Source: Ponticaulis sp. (lineage in GTDB: Bacteria > Pseudomonadota > Alphaproteobacteria > Caulobacterales > Hyphomonadaceae). Taken from it: 64,000 nt of DNA. The position numbers and the translations under genes were made by a program. The notes under the pieces are model-generated. The model had not been told where the DNA came from. It saw nothing but the letters and a program-made list of their open reading frames with translations, and searched no databases. Positions 26,326 through 35,783 of the stretch are shown here, piece after piece; positions within the stretch are counted from its first letter, which is position 1, and each line of letters opens with the position of its first letter. The DNA is taken from NCBI GenBank assembly GCA_002723155.1, contig PBNO01000002.1, positions 645,960 through 709,959 of the forward strand, read 5' to 3'.

Positions 26326-26928
26326 ATGTCATCTCAACTCCCTGCGGAAAGTCTGGACCAGATCTTCCGCGAAGCCCGCACACAGAATGACTGGACAGAC
26401 AAAGACGTCGAAGAAGCGCTGATCCGCGGCACTTACGATCTGATGAAGTTCGGCCCGACCAGTGCAAATTGCTGTCCGGCACGTTTTGTCTTCATCCGTT
26501 CCGAAGCAGCCAAACAGCGCCTTGCCCCTTTTATGAGCGAAGGTAACCGCGAGAAAACGCTGAAAGCGCCATGGACGGTCATCATCGCGCACGATCTGGA
26601 CTTCCCTGAGAAGATTCCAGAACTTTTCCCGCACAATCCAGGCGCAAAGGACTGGTTCAAAGACCCTCAAAACCGCGCTGAAACTGCATTCCGCAATGGC
26701 ACGCTGCAAGGCGCTTATTTCATGCTCGCGGCCCGCTCTATGGGTCTTGATTGCGGACCAATGTCCGGCTTCGATCGCGGCGGCGTTGATAAGGAATTCT
26801 TCCAGTCCAACCCGGAAACCGAACAATGGACGGCGAATTTCATCTGTAGCCTCGGCTATGGCAATGAAGATGCGCTCTTCCCGCGCTCACCGCGTCTGGC
26901 GTTTGAAGACGCCTGTCAGATTCTCTGA
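26326..26928 (+). CDS. RutE/HadB-like nitroreductase family protein
   Basis: 200-residue FMN-dependent oxidoreductase. It shows the RutE-type N-terminus (LDQIFREARTQNDWTDKDV), the SANCCPARF flavin-contact segment, and the GLDCGPMSGFD loop. RutE-family enzymes are annotated as malonic semialdehyde reductases, but no rut pyrimidine genes are present, so the physiological substrate is open. It lies 14 bp after nfuA and 6 bp before tsaB. Confidence 0.82.
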   Translation: MSSQLPAESLDQIFREARTQNDWTDKDVEEALIRGTYDLMKFGPTSANCCPARFVFIRSEAAKQRLAPFMSEGNREKTLKAPWTVIIAHDLDFPEKIPELFPHNPGAKDWFKDPQNRAETAFRNGTLQGAYFMLAARSMGLDCGPMSGFDRGGVDKEFFQSNPETEQWTANFICSLGYGNEDALFPRSPRLAFEDACQIL

Positions 26929-26934
26929 CCCTCA

Positions 26935-27588
26935 ATGAGCCTTAGCCTCGGCATACATACGGCTGGTCCGTTCTGCGGCGTAGCTCTTCTGGAAGGTGAT
27001 ACGCTTCTGGCGTGTCGCGAAGAGAAGATGCGCCGCGGTCATGATCAGTTCCTGCCGGGGCTGGTTCAGTCGGTTCTTGATGAAGCCGGCATAGCCATGG
27101 GCGCGATAGACCGGTTTTCGGTTTGCGTTGGCCCGGGCAGCTTTACCGGTATTCGCATTGGTGTTGCTTTTGCACGCGGCCTCGCGCTCGCAAACGGTCA
27201 GCAGGCCTTCGGCATCACAAGCCTTGAGGCTCTGGTCAGCAAACCTCAGGACGGGCCGGTTCTGGCGCTCATCCCTGCCAAACTAAGACCACCGGATCAG
27301 ACCTTCTGGGCGCAGCGCCTTCAGGGAACAGAGCGTTCCGAGCCGTTCGAACTGAGCGCAAACGATCTGACGGAATATGTCAGCACAGATATTTCTGTGG
27401 TCTGCACGCCGGATGCGGTCGACACCATTCGAAACTTTCTACCGGACCAGCCTCTGGATGTATGCGAGATTACGGCCGCAGGCGTTCCGCGCTGGGCAAA
27501 GCTCATCCATGCTGACGACATCCGCGCACCAAGCCCGCTTTATGTGAGAGATCCGGATGCCATTCCCGCCAAGTCTCCGCTTCTCTGA
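26935..27588 (+). CDS. tsaB: tRNA threonylcarbamoyladenosine biosynthesis protein TsaB
   Basis: Partner of TsaD and TsaE in making t6A37 on ANN-decoding tRNAs. The ASKHA fold begins LSLGIHTAGPFCGVALLEGD and includes the diagnostic SVCVGPGSFTGIRIGVAFA loop. Where most homologues read AIDT, this one has GIHT. TsaB is a non-catalytic scaffold, so the change need not be harmful. The 217-residue length is normal. It overlaps rimI by 32 bp. Confidence 0.9.
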   Translation: MSLSLGIHTAGPFCGVALLEGDTLLACREEKMRRGHDQFLPGLVQSVLDEAGIAMGAIDRFSVCVGPGSFTGIRIGVAFARGLALANGQQAFGITSLEALVSKPQDGPVLALIPAKLRPPDQTFWAQRLQGTERSEPFELSANDLTEYVSTDISVVCTPDAVDTIRNFLPDQPLDVCEITAAGVPRWAKLIHADDIRAPSPLYVRDPDAIPAKSPLL

Positions 27589-28030
27589 TCTCAACACGCT
27601 GTCCAGCGCAGACCTCGCAAAGCTGACAGACTTGCAGGCCGCGAGCCTTGATGAAACATGGTCAACAGAATCCCTGACTTCGATGATTCAAACCCAGTCT
27701 GCATTCGGGCTCGGTGTATTCGATGGTGAGACATGCGTCGGGTTCGCGGTCTATCTGCCCTGCGTTGATGATTGCGAACTTCTATCCATTGCCACAGCGG
27801 CCGCGCTGCGCGGCAAAGGACTCGCAAAACATATGCTCGGCGAGGGTGAAAGTAGCGCACGCGCATCAGGCTTTGACCGAATTCTTCTTGAAGTCGCCGA
27901 CGACAATCTGGCCGCGCGCGCTCTATATGAGCAGCACGGCTTTTCTGAAGATGGCCGTCGCAAAGGCTATTATACCCGCGCGAATGCACCAGCCAGAGAC
28001 GCAATTCTCATGTCAAAGCCTATCAAATAG
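27557..28030 (+). CDS. rimI: RimI-like GNAT N-acetyltransferase
   Basis: 157-residue GNAT protein. RimI acetylates the N-terminal alanine of ribosomal protein S18 and perhaps other proteins. The acetyl-CoA loop is present as TAAALRGKGLAKHML (R/Q-x-x-G-x-G/A), followed by LEVADDNLAARALYEQHGF, the classic RimI strand-helix. The tsaB-rimI neighbourhood supports the call. The ATG lies inside tsaB, so the two are translationally coupled. Confidence 0.87.
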   Translation: MPFPPSLRFSDLNTLSSADLAKLTDLQAASLDETWSTESLTSMIQTQSAFGLGVFDGETCVGFAVYLPCVDDCELLSIATAAALRGKGLAKHMLGEGESSARASGFDRILLEVADDNLAARALYEQHGFSEDGRRKGYYTRANAPARDAILMSKPIK

Positions 28031-28093
28031 GTCAGGATACTGGACCTCACGCGCCAATATGGTCATAAGTGATTTACTATCAGGAAGGTGACT

Positions 28094-28513
28094 ATGAGCA
28101 GGATCGAGAAACTCTGCCAGGAAAACGGGCTAGGACTTACAGAACAGCGCCGCGTTATTGCGCGCATTCTGTCAGAGGCCGACGACCACCCCGATGCGGA
28201 GGAACTTCACCGCCGCGCTGCTGGTGTGGATCGCAACATCTCGCTTGCCACTGTCTACCGTACTGTGAAGCTGTTTGAAGAAGCTGGCATTATTGAACGC
28301 CATGACTTCCGCGACGGCCGTTCGCGCTTCGAAGAAGCCACTGATGATCACCATGACCATTTGATCGACGTACGCACCGGCGACGTGATCGAGTTCGTCA
28401 ATGAAGAGATTGAGCGGCTGCAAGTTGAGATCGCACGTAAACTGGGGTACAAGCTCGTCGACCACCGTCTGGAACTTTACGGAGTTCCGTTGGACGACTC
28501 CGAAAAATCCTGA
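28094..28513 (+). CDS. fur: Fur-family metal-dependent regulator
   Basis: 139-residue DNA-binding repressor. The winged-helix domain includes DRNISLATVYRTVKLFEEAG; the dimerisation domain has HHDHLIDVRTGDVIEF, where typical Fur proteins read HHDHxxCxxC, so the structural zinc CxxC is absent, as in many alphaproteobacterial Fur/Mur proteins. Iron or manganese specificity cannot be read from sequence. ATG 28094 is preceded by AGGAAGG at 6 nt. Candidate target sites occur at 51.9 and 57.1 kb. Confidence 0.9.
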   Translation: MSRIEKLCQENGLGLTEQRRVIARILSEADDHPDAEELHRRAAGVDRNISLATVYRTVKLFEEAGIIERHDFRDGRSRFEEATDDHHDHLIDVRTGDVIEFVNEEIERLQVEIARKLGYKLVDHRLELYGVPLDDSEKS

Positions 28514-28527
28514 CTGAACGAGCGAAA

Positions 28528-29889
28528 ATGAACGCGGCGACCAAACGCCTCTTTATCAAAACCTATGGCTGCCAGATGAACGTCTATGATTCCGAACGGA
28601 TGAAAGACGTGCTTGCACCATTGGGCTATGTGACCACCGAAACAGCAGACGATGCCGATCTGGTGCTTCTGAACACGTGTCACATCCGTGAAAAGGCAAC
28701 CGAAAAGGTTTTCTCCGAACTTGGCCAGCTAAAGCGCCTCAAGCAGAAGTCCGGCGGCAAAATGCTGCTCGGCGTGACAGGCTGCGTCGCTCAGGCTGAG
28801 GGTGAAGAGATTATGCGTCGCCAGCCGGCTGTCGACCTCGTGCTCGGCCCGCAAGCCTATCACAAGCTTCCGGAAATGATTGCGCGCGTTCACCGCGCAG
28901 CAAACGAGCGCCTTGAGACCGACTTTGATGTCGAAGAAAAGTTCGATGCCCTGCCACTGGATCGGCAGGTAGATGGTCCATCAGCGTTCCTTTCCGTGCA
29001 GGAAGGCTGCGATAAGTTCTGCACATTCTGCGTGGTGCCATACACACGCGGCGCGGAATTCTCGCGCAATGTCGACGCAATCGTCGCCGAAGCACGCGCG
29101 CTCGTGCACAAGGGTGTGCGCGAAATCAATCTGCTTGGCCAGAACGTCAACGCGTATCACGGCGATGCGCCCGTCCTTGAAGGCGGCGACAGCTGGACAC
29201 TCGGTAAACTCATTCGTCACCTCGCAAAGATTGACGGGCTGGACCGCATCCGTTTCACAACGTCTCACCCGCGCGATATGGATGATGATCTGATCGAAGC
29301 GTTCGGCGATACTGAAAAACTGATGCCATATCTGCATCTTCCAATTCAGGCCGGCTCTGACGCTATTCTGAAAGCGATGAACCGCGGCCATACGGCCGAG
29401 CGCTATATCGAGATCATTGATCGCCTACGCGAAATCCGCCCTGATATGGCGATAACCTCTGACTTCATCGTTGGTTTCCCGGGTGAACGCGACGAAGATT
29501 TCGAAGACACGATGAAACTGGTTGAGCGCATTGATTATGCAGCAGCCTATTCCTTCAAATATTCACGTCGTCCGGGCACGCCAGCCGCTGACATGTTCAG
29601 CCAGGTGCCGGAAGAGGTAAAAGACGAACGTCTGCAGCGCCTTCAGGCTTTGCTTCGTGACCAGCAGACACGGTTCAACCAGTCCCAGATTGGTAAGACA
29701 CTACCGGTTCTCGTCACAGGCAAAGCCCGCAATGAGGGTCAGATGGCAGGACGTACGCCTTATCTTCAGGCTACGCACTTTGAGTGCTCTGAAGACCTGA
29801 CAGGCCAGATCGTGAATGTGACCATGGATGCAGCAACACTGAACTCTGTTGGTGGACATCTGGCATCCAAAGTGGAGCCAGTCGCTTGA
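28528..29889 (+). CDS. miaB: tRNA-2-methylthio-N6-dimethylallyladenosine synthase
   Basis: Radical SAM methylthiotransferase acting on i6A37 of tRNAs. The UPF0004 domain starts FIKTYGCQMNVYDSERM with three Cys cluster ligands (Cys in TYGCQ, LLNTCH, GVTGCV). The radical SAM motif CDKFCTFC (CX3CX2C) lies near residue 157, and the TRAM domain is C-terminal. The RGAEFSR segment after the radical SAM cluster is MiaB-like. Its stop overlaps the phoH TTG start. Confidence 0.96.
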   Translation: MNAATKRLFIKTYGCQMNVYDSERMKDVLAPLGYVTTETADDADLVLLNTCHIREKATEKVFSELGQLKRLKQKSGGKMLLGVTGCVAQAEGEEIMRRQPAVDLVLGPQAYHKLPEMIARVHRAANERLETDFDVEEKFDALPLDRQVDGPSAFLSVQEGCDKFCTFCVVPYTRGAEFSRNVDAIVAEARALVHKGVREINLLGQNVNAYHGDAPVLEGGDSWTLGKLIRHLAKIDGLDRIRFTTSHPRDMDDDLIEAFGDTEKLMPYLHLPIQAGSDAILKAMNRGHTAERYIEIIDRLREIRPDMAITSDFIVGFPGERDEDFEDTMKLVERIDYAAAYSFKYSRRPGTPAADMFSQVPEEVKDERLQRLQALLRDQQTRFNQSQIGKTLPVLVTGKARNEGQMAGRTPYLQATHFECSEDLTGQIVNVTMDAATLNSVGGHLASKVEPVA

Positions 29890-30893
29890 GCCTGCCTCCA
29901 CGCTCGCCCGCATCTCCGATAAGCCGGATTTTCGCGGTCTCAGACACAGAAACCCTGCAAACGCTTTGCGGGCCGCATCACCGTAATCTGGAGCGGCTCG
30001 AACAGCGCCTTGAGGACTATCAGCTTCGCGCGGAAAGTCAGGGCGGCGGCATTATGCTGTTTGGCCTCGCTGAAGGCGTGTCCATCGCTGAATTTGCACT
30101 GGGCGCATATCTTCAGAAAATCACGTCCGGCACGAAACCGGGCGAGCTGGAATTTGATGGCGCGATCAATGGCGCGCTGTCCCGCCTGATGCAATCGGCT
30201 GGTCCGATCAAAGGTCTGAAGGTGAAAGTGCAGGCGCAAACCGCCGGCCAGACAGCCTATCTCTCTGCCCTGCAGAATGAAGAGGCAGGCCTTGTCTTCG
30301 GCGTAGGCCCTGCTGGTACGGGTAAGACATTTCTTGCTGTCGCCATTGGCGCTGCGGAACTGGCAACCGGCCGACGCGACCGGCTGATCGTCGCGCGACC
30401 GGCTGTCGAAGCAGGCGAAAAGCTCGGCTTCCTGCCAGGTGATCTGGAAGACAAAGTCGACCCGTACATGCTGCCCATCTGGGATTCCCTGCGTGAGCTG
30501 TTCGGGCAGGAACAACTCGACCGTCGCCGCCTACGCGGTGAAATCGAGGTCGCGCCACTCGCCTTCATGCGTGGCCGCACGCTCAAAAATGCTTTCGTCA
30601 TTATCGACGAAGCGCAGAACGCGACCATTCCGCAGATGAAGATGGTGCTGACCCGCCTTGGCCGGAATTCACGCATGGTGGTGACAGGCGACCCGTCTCA
30701 GGTCGACCTGCCAAGCAAACAGCCATCCGGTCTTCGCCATGCGCTGAATATTCTCAAAGGCGTAGATGGCGTGCGTCAGATGTACCTCTCGCGCAGCGAT
30801 GTCGTACGCCACGACCTCGTCTCACGCATTGTTGATGCCTATGATAAGGCCGAGAAACAGTCCCCTGCGGACGGGCAGGCCGATGAGCGCTGA
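29886..30893 (+). CDS. PhoH-like ATPase
   Basis: 335-residue PhoH/YbeZ protein, an ATPase linked to RNA metabolism and usually paired with ybeY, as here. Walker A is [16 protein letters not shown] (residue ~140) and Walker [13 protein letters not shown]. The start is TTG at 29886, overlapping the miaB stop. The first ~20 residues are unconserved. The stop region overlaps ybeY by 11 bp, so miaB-phoH-ybeY form one translationally linked unit. Confidence 0.93.
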   Translation: MSLPPRSPASPISRIFAVSDTETLQTLCGPHHRNLERLEQRLEDYQLRAESQGGGIMLFGLAEGVSIAEFALGAYLQKITSGTKPGELEFDGAINGALSRLMQSAGPIKGLKVKVQAQTAGQTAYLSALQNEEAGLVFGVGPAGTGKTFLAVAIGAAELATGRRDRLIVARPAVEAGEKLGFLPGDLEDKVDPYMLPIWDSLRELFGQEQLDRRRLRGEIEVAPLAFMRGRTLKNAFVIIDEAQNATIPQMKMVLTRLGRNSRMVVTGDPSQVDLPSKQPSGLRHALNILKGVDGVRQMYLSRSDVVRHDLVSRIVDAYDKAEKQSPADGQADER

Positions 30894-31365
30894 CCTTTCG
30901 GAGATTGATCTGCGCATAGACGCAGACAACTGGTTATCCGACGGCGATGAAGCCCGGCTTCTTTCACTTGCACAAACCGCTATGGCGGCCGCCGCAAAAC
31001 ACACACGTGGCGGGCGCGTTGACCTTCTGCTGACAGATGACGACGCCATGCAGGTCCTGAACCGTGACTGGCGCGAAAAAGATAAACCAACCGATGTTTT
31101 GTCCTTCCCGTCTGACGATGATGCATTCGAAGACGGATTTTTAGGTGACATCGCCCTTGGATACGGGGTGGTGCATGCCGATATGGACAAACTCGAACGC
31201 CCGTTTGACGCGCATTACAGTCATCTTCTCATTCATGGATATCTCCACTTGCTGGGGTTTGATCATGAAACCGAAGACGACGCTGCAGAAATGGAACCGC
31301 TCGAAACCAAAATTCTTGCAGAGCTGGGTTATCCTGACCCATACTGCCTGAACATCGAAACTTGA
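30883..31365 (+). CDS. ybeY: Endoribonuclease YbeY
   Basis: 160-residue zinc-dependent endoribonuclease for 16S rRNA 3' maturation and ribosome quality control. The three-His site HGYLHLLGFDH (HX3HX5H) is complete near residue 120, and the family signature DKPTDVLSFP is present. ATG 30883 lies within the last codons of phoH; longer in-frame starts inside phoH are unlikely. Confidence 0.95.
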   Translation: MSADLSEIDLRIDADNWLSDGDEARLLSLAQTAMAAAAKHTRGGRVDLLLTDDDAMQVLNRDWREKDKPTDVLSFPSDDDAFEDGFLGDIALGYGVVHADMDKLERPFDAHYSHLLIHGYLHLLGFDHETEDDAAEMEPLETKILAELGYPDPYCLNIET

Positions 31366-31378
31366 GGATATCGTCCAA

Positions 31379-32266
31379 GTGGACACGTCAGAACCATCGC
31401 CCAGTCAGGGTTTGATTTCTAAACTCGCTACGGCCCTGTCTCGAAACTCCGCGCCCGCGCATGAGGTTTCTACCTCATCCGAGACGACTTCTACTCCATC
31501 TCCTGCTGAAATCCGCCTGCGGCTCGCTGAATTCGAACGCATGCGCATTGATGACGTGATGATCCCACGTGCGGAGATTGTTGCCGTGGAAGAACAAACG
31601 ACTTTGCCGGATCTCGTCCGCTTGTTCGCTGACACCACGCATTCCCGTCTGCCAGTTTATCGCGAGACGCTGGATGATCCGATCGGTCTTGTTCACATCA
31701 AAGACCTGGTTTCTGTTCTCGCAGACCAGTCCGATGGTGAAGAAACCGATGCCTTGCGTCCGCTGACGGGTCTGCGTCGTGAAATCCTCTATGTTCCACC
31801 AAGTATGCGTCTTCGTGACCTGCTGGTGAAAATGCAGTCCACCCGTATTCACCTTGCTCTCGTTGTGGATGAATACGGTGGCACGGATGGTCTCGTGTCC
31901 CTGGAAGATCTTGTCGAACAGATTGTTGGCGAGATTGAAGACGAACACGATGACGACGCGCCGCTGATCACAGCAAAAGGCCGCGGTATCTTTGAAGCGG
32001 ATGCTCGCGCCGAAATCGACGATTTTCTGGAAGATTCCGGTTTCGACATGTCTCTGTCTGAATACGAAGACGAGATCGACACTCTGGGCGGCGTTGTGTT
32101 TGCGATTGCTGGCCGTGTGCCTCAGCGCGGCGAGATTATTCGTCACCCGAATGGGGTGGATCTGGAAATCATTGATGCAGATACTCGCAGAATTCGACGT
32201 ATACGTGTGCGTTGTCCGGTTGATGCGGCACCCAAATCCGGCAATTCAATTGGGTACGATATCTAA
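31379..32266 (+). CDS. CorC/TlyC-like CBS-domain transporter-associated protein
   Basis: 295-residue cytosolic protein with a CBS pair (DVMIPRAEIVAVEEQ and VPPSMRLRDLLVKMQ regions, residues ~60-190) and a C-terminal CorC_HlyC domain (GGVVFAIAGRVPQRGEII). It lacks the DUF21 membrane part. Homologues are annotated as magnesium/cobalt efflux (CorC) or hemolysin-like proteins, and sit between ybeY and lnt across proteobacteria. Start is GTG 31379 with GAGGAT upstream. Confidence 0.9.
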   Translation: MDTSEPSPSQGLISKLATALSRNSAPAHEVSTSSETTSTPSPAEIRLRLAEFERMRIDDVMIPRAEIVAVEEQTTLPDLVRLFADTTHSRLPVYRETLDDPIGLVHIKDLVSVLADQSDGEETDALRPLTGLRREILYVPPSMRLRDLLVKMQSTRIHLALVVDEYGGTDGLVSLEDLVEQIVGEIEDEHDDDAPLITAKGRGIFEADARAEIDDFLEDSGFDMSLSEYEDEIDTLGGVVFAIAGRVPQRGEIIRHPNGVDLEIIDADTRRIRRIRVRCPVDAAPKSGNSIGYDI

Positions 32267-32294
32267 CTAACACCACGCGCCGGAGAACCAGCCC

Positions 32295-33965
32295 TTGGAT
32301 CGCTCGGAATCCTTTTCTGTCGGAACGCTTCACGCGGCTATCGCAGGTCTCTCTCCTTTCAAAGCATTCATGCTCTCGCTGGTCTGCGGGATTTTGACAG
32401 TTTTTGCGTTTGCGCCCTTCTATTTCTGGCCCGTTTTCATTCTGGTGATCAGCCTGCTTGTCTGGCTGGTCGATGGCGCACGCACGCGCGAGAAGTGGGG
32501 TAAGGCCGTCTTTATGCGCGGCTGGGCGTATGGCATCGGCTTCACGCTCGCCAGTATGCACTGGACCGCTCAGCCTTTCCTTGTGAACCCTGAGCAGCAT
32601 CTGGCCTTTATCTGGATGCCGTTGATTTTGCTTCCAGCTGGCCTTGGGCTTTTCTTCGGTCTTGGAACACTGCTGGCAGGCCGGTTCTGGAGCCGCACAC
32701 CGGCGCGCGTATTCGCTTTTGCAACGGCGCTCGCCTTCACTGAACTTCTTCGTGGAACTGTGTTTGGCGGGTTTCCGTGGAACTGGTCGGGGATGATCTG
32801 GGAGCCAGGCTCGCCTGTCTCTCAAATGGCGTCACTGTTTGGTCTCTGGGGCCTTTCCGCCCTCACCTTCCTGCTGGCTGCCGCACCTGCCGCCATGGCG
32901 GACTACCGCCGTGAAGGAAGTGATTTTAATCGCATGTTTCCGCTCATGGTCAGCGCGATCATCTTTGCGTCCGGTTGGGCGTGGGGTACCGGACGGATCA
33001 TGGCCGCCCCTGCCACAGAAGGCACGGCTGTGCGAATCGTCGACGTTGAAGTCAGACAAGACGATAAATATCCGAACGACCCTGAAGGGCGACCAGTTGT
33101 CACACAACAGCTTCGCAGTCAGGCCGCAACAAATATTCTGCGCGCCTACCTCATCGGAACCGGCGACGACTTTCCGGATGAACCACGTCTGGTTGTATGG
33201 CCGGAAGCGGCCCTGCCTCTTCCATTGCTTCAGGACCCGAATGCGCTCGACGCTGTTGCGCTAAGGCTTGGCGAAAGATCACTCATTGCAGGAACAGCCC
33301 GCGTTGACCGCTATGCCGAGCCACAACCGGAATGGTACAATAGCCTCGCCATTATAGATGCCCGCAGCCGGATGCGCGGTGCCAACGCGATTTATGACAA
33401 GACCCGTCTGGTCCCATTCGGTGAACTGTCAGCCGCCGATATCATACCCTTTGGCCATTCCATCAGCGGCATACTACCCGGCGCACTGCAACAAATGGCG
33501 ACCGCGGGTTTTACCCCCGGCCCGGAAGGTAGCCCGCTGGAGCTGAATGACGGCCGTAGCTTCCTGCCTTTAATCTGTTACGAAGCCCTGTTTCCCGGTC
33601 TGGTTCAGCGAACATTGGGCGAGGCAGATTTTCTCGTGAATATATCAATCGACAGCTGGTTTGGTACGGGTATTGGCCCTGAGCAGCACTATTCTCAGGC
33701 ACGCTACCGTGCAATCGAGACCGGGCGTCCACTCGTTCGTGCAGCAAACCTAGGGTATTCAGGTGTAGTTGACGTCTACGGAAGGGAAGTGCAGTCGAAT
33801 ATTAGCGCTAACATGGTTGAAGACCTCCCAGTAAAGGTCATCGACACTATAGTTCCCGACTACACGATTAAAACCCTTTTCAATCAGTGGTCATCGTACT
33901 GGACTTGGTTAATGCTGGTTTTGATGAACATGGTCACGTTCTTTTATTACAGAATCAGCGCTTGA
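32295..33965 (+). CDS. lnt: Apolipoprotein N-acyltransferase
   Basis: Inner-membrane enzyme adding the third acyl chain to lipoproteins. It has N-terminal hydrophobic segments, then a periplasmic nitrilase domain with the Glu-Lys-Cys triad visible in VVWPEAALPLP, YDKTRLVPFGE and LPLICYEALFPG, and a last C-terminal helix. The 556-residue length is typical of alphaproteobacteria. The start is TTG 32295 behind CGGAGA. It serves the several lipoproteins encoded in this window. Confidence 0.95.
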   Translation: MDRSESFSVGTLHAAIAGLSPFKAFMLSLVCGILTVFAFAPFYFWPVFILVISLLVWLVDGARTREKWGKAVFMRGWAYGIGFTLASMHWTAQPFLVNPEQHLAFIWMPLILLPAGLGLFFGLGTLLAGRFWSRTPARVFAFATALAFTELLRGTVFGGFPWNWSGMIWEPGSPVSQMASLFGLWGLSALTFLLAAAPAAMADYRREGSDFNRMFPLMVSAIIFASGWAWGTGRIMAAPATEGTAVRIVDVEVRQDDKYPNDPEGRPVVTQQLRSQAATNILRAYLIGTGDDFPDEPRLVVWPEAALPLPLLQDPNALDAVALRLGERSLIAGTARVDRYAEPQPEWYNSLAIIDARSRMRGANAIYDKTRLVPFGELSAADIIPFGHSISGILPGALQQMATAGFTPGPEGSPLELNDGRSFLPLICYEALFPGLVQRTLGEADFLVNISIDSWFGTGIGPEQHYSQARYRAIETGRPLVRAANLGYSGVVDVYGREVQSNISANMVEDLPVKVIDTIVPDYTIKTLFNQWSSYWTWLMLVLMNMVTFFYYRISA

Positions 33966-34035
33966 CAGGGCATGTTAGGCGTAACAAAGAAGTGTACATA
34001 CAAAGTGTGATAAAGAAAAAAACAACCCCAATAAC

Positions 34036-34069
34036 TGAGCGAAAATAAAAACAAAATGAGCGAAAATAA
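34036..34069 (+). repeat. 13-bp direct repeat spanning the XRE gene start
   Basis: TGAGCGAAAATAA occurs at 34036-34048 and 34057-34069, exactly 21 bp apart (two helical turns). The second copy includes the first codons of the XRE regulator. No Shine-Dalgarno sequence lies before this ATG. The spacing suits cooperative binding, perhaps by the regulator itself. Confidence 0.5.
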
Positions 34070-34508
34070 GCTTCCAAATCTGATCGACAAACACGTCGGT
34101 CGTCGTATCCGGTGGCGTCGGCGCGAGCTGAAGCTGAGCCAGGAACGTCTTGGCGAAATGCTGGGACTCACATTTCAACAAGTCCAGAAATACGAGAAGG
34201 GTGTAAACCGTATCTCGGCTGGACGCCTATTTGACGTGGCTAAGGTTCTCGAAGTCACCATCAATTATTTTTATCAAGGCGTAGATGAAGTCGGTGACCT
34301 GGCTGCACTTGGCGTTGCCGAAGACGGCGACGAAGGTGATCTGGCTGGCATGATCGACGCAAACGCGATCGACCTTGTGACTGCATATCAGTCCATTCCT
34401 GATCCACGTCTTCGCAAATCCCTCCTCGACGCAGTGAAAGCAGCAGCTGAATCTTTCAGCCGTAATGCAACGTTCCGCGCCGAAGACGAGAGCGAAAAAT
34501 CCGATTAA
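34056..34508 (+). CDS. XRE-family regulator of the PhrR/PraR type
   Basis: 150-residue DNA-binding protein. The helix-turn-helix is RRIRWRRRELKLSQERLGEM followed by LTFQQVQKYEKGVNRIS, close to the rhizobial PhrR/PraR regulators, which also lie between lnt and metK. Those proteins regulate stress, attachment and quorum-sensing genes; the targets here are unknown. The C-terminal half is acidic and helical. No ribosome-binding site is visible before the ATG, and the upstream region is very A-rich. Confidence 0.85.
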   Translation: MSENKLPNLIDKHVGRRIRWRRRELKLSQERLGEMLGLTFQQVQKYEKGVNRISAGRLFDVAKVLEVTINYFYQGVDEVGDLAALGVAEDGDEGDLAGMIDANAIDLVTAYQSIPDPRLRKSLLDAVKAAAESFSRNATFRAEDESEKSD

Positions 34509-34543
34509 CCACGGGTAGACGTTCGGGCTATAAACAAATAAAG

Positions 34544-34571
34544 AACGCCCCGTGTTGCGGGGCGTTTTTTG
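34544..34571 (+). terminator. Intrinsic terminator after the XRE gene
   Basis: AACGCCCC (34544-34551), a 7-nt loop and GGGGCGTT (34559-34566) continue into a T6 run ending at 34570. A strong rho-independent terminator separates the regulator from metK, whose start lies only 24 bp further on. Any metK promoter must therefore overlap this hairpin or lie upstream with readthrough. Confidence 0.9.
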
Positions 34572-34594
34572 TTATCTGCTGATGGAGACTTTGG

Positions 34595-35767
34595 GTGATC
34601 CGAAAATCTTACAATTTCACAAGTGAAAGTGTTTCTGAGGGACACCCGGACAAAGTCTGCGACCGGATCTCGGACTCTATTGTCGACCTGTTCATTGGTC
34701 GCTTCCCAGAAGCGCGTGTCGCGTGTGAAACGCTGACAACGACGAATCTTATCGTTCTGGCTGGCGAAATGCGCATGCCGGAAGACCTGATGCCGTCTCT
34801 GGAAGAGATGGAGCACACAGCCCGTCAGGCAGTGAAAGATATCGGCTACCACCAGAAGGGCTTCCACTGGCGCACGGCTGAACTCATCAACCGTCTGCAC
34901 GGCCAGTCCAACGACATCGCCATGGGCGTTGACGAAGGCACTGACAAGGAAGAAGGCGCGGGCGACCAGGGCATTATGTTCGGTTACGCGACGAATGAAA
35001 CGCCAGAGCTGATGCCTGCGCCAATCATCTATTCCCACCAGATCCTGAAACGTATGGCAGAGCTCCGCAAATCAGGCGAGCAGCCTGAGTTCGAGCCGGA
35101 CGCAAAATCTCAGGTGACACTGCGCTATGAAGACGGCCGCCCGGTCGGCGTTGAAAGCGTTGTTGTCTCCACACAGCACAAATACGGCTTCACTCCGGAT
35201 GATATCCGCGAACTGGTTCGTCCGATTGTGACAGAGGTTCTGCCTGAAGGCTGGTTCCCACCAGAAGAAGAATTCTACGTGAACCCGACCGGTAACTTCG
35301 TCATTGGTGGTCCGGATGGTGACGCAGGCCTGACAGGTCGCAAAATCATCGTCGACACATATGGCGGCGCAGCCCCACACGGCGGCGGCGCGTTCTCCGG
35401 TAAAGACCCGACCAAGGTTGACCGTTCAGCAGCTTATGCCTGCCGTTACCTCGCAAAGAACGTGGTCGCTGCAGGTCTTGCTGACCGTTGCACCATTCAA
35501 GTCTCTTATGCGATCGGCGTTGCGAAGCCTCTGTCGGTTTACGTGAACTGCGATGGCACAGAGAAAGTCGAGCCAGAGAAAATCGAAAACGCACTGCGTG
35601 ATCTGATGGATCTGTCTCCTAAGGGCATCCGTACCCACCTGCAGCTCAACCGTCCGATCTATGCGCGCACGGCAGCTTACGGTCACTTCGGTCGTACACC
35701 TGAAGCAGATGGCGGATTCTCCTGGGAGAAAACCGACATTGCTGACCAGCTGAAGGGCCTCCTCTAG
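34595..35767 (+). CDS. metK: S-adenosylmethionine synthetase
   Basis: Makes SAM from methionine and ATP. The 390-residue protein has [14 protein letters not shown] at the N-terminus, the [12 protein letters not shown] motif around residue 125 and the [16 protein letters not shown] loop near residue 265. The GTG start at 34595 has GGAGA 7-8 nt upstream. A terminator hairpin lies immediately before it. I see no room for a SAM riboswitch. Confidence 0.97.
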   Translation: MIRKSYNFTSESVSEGHPDKVCDRISDSIVDLFIGRFPEARVACETLTTTNLIVLAGEMRMPEDLMPSLEEMEHTARQAVKDIGYHQKGFHWRTAELINRLHGQSNDIAMGVDEGTDKEEGAGDQGIMFGYATNETPELMPAPIIYSHQILKRMAELRKSGEQPEFEPDAKSQVTLRYEDGRPVGVESVVVSTQHKYGFTPDDIRELVRPIVTEVLPEGWFPPEEEFYVNPTGNFVIGGPDGDAGLTGRKIIVDTYGGAAPHGGGAFSGKDPTKVDRSAAYACRYLAKNVVAAGLADRCTIQVSYAIGVAKPLSVYVNCDGTEKVEPEKIENALRDLMDLSPKGIRTHLQLNRPIYARTAAYGHFGRTPEADGGFSWEKTDIADQLKGLL

Positions 35768-35783
35768 AGGTTAGACCCAACAG

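Noticed and set aside
26326..26928. Part of a Rut pyrimidine-degradation pathway
   Set aside because: RutE-like protein stands alone among Fe-S and tRNA-modification genes; no other rut genes are present.
34572..34594. SAM riboswitch before metK
   Set aside because: Only 24 bp separate the upstream terminator from the metK start; no aptamer fits there.
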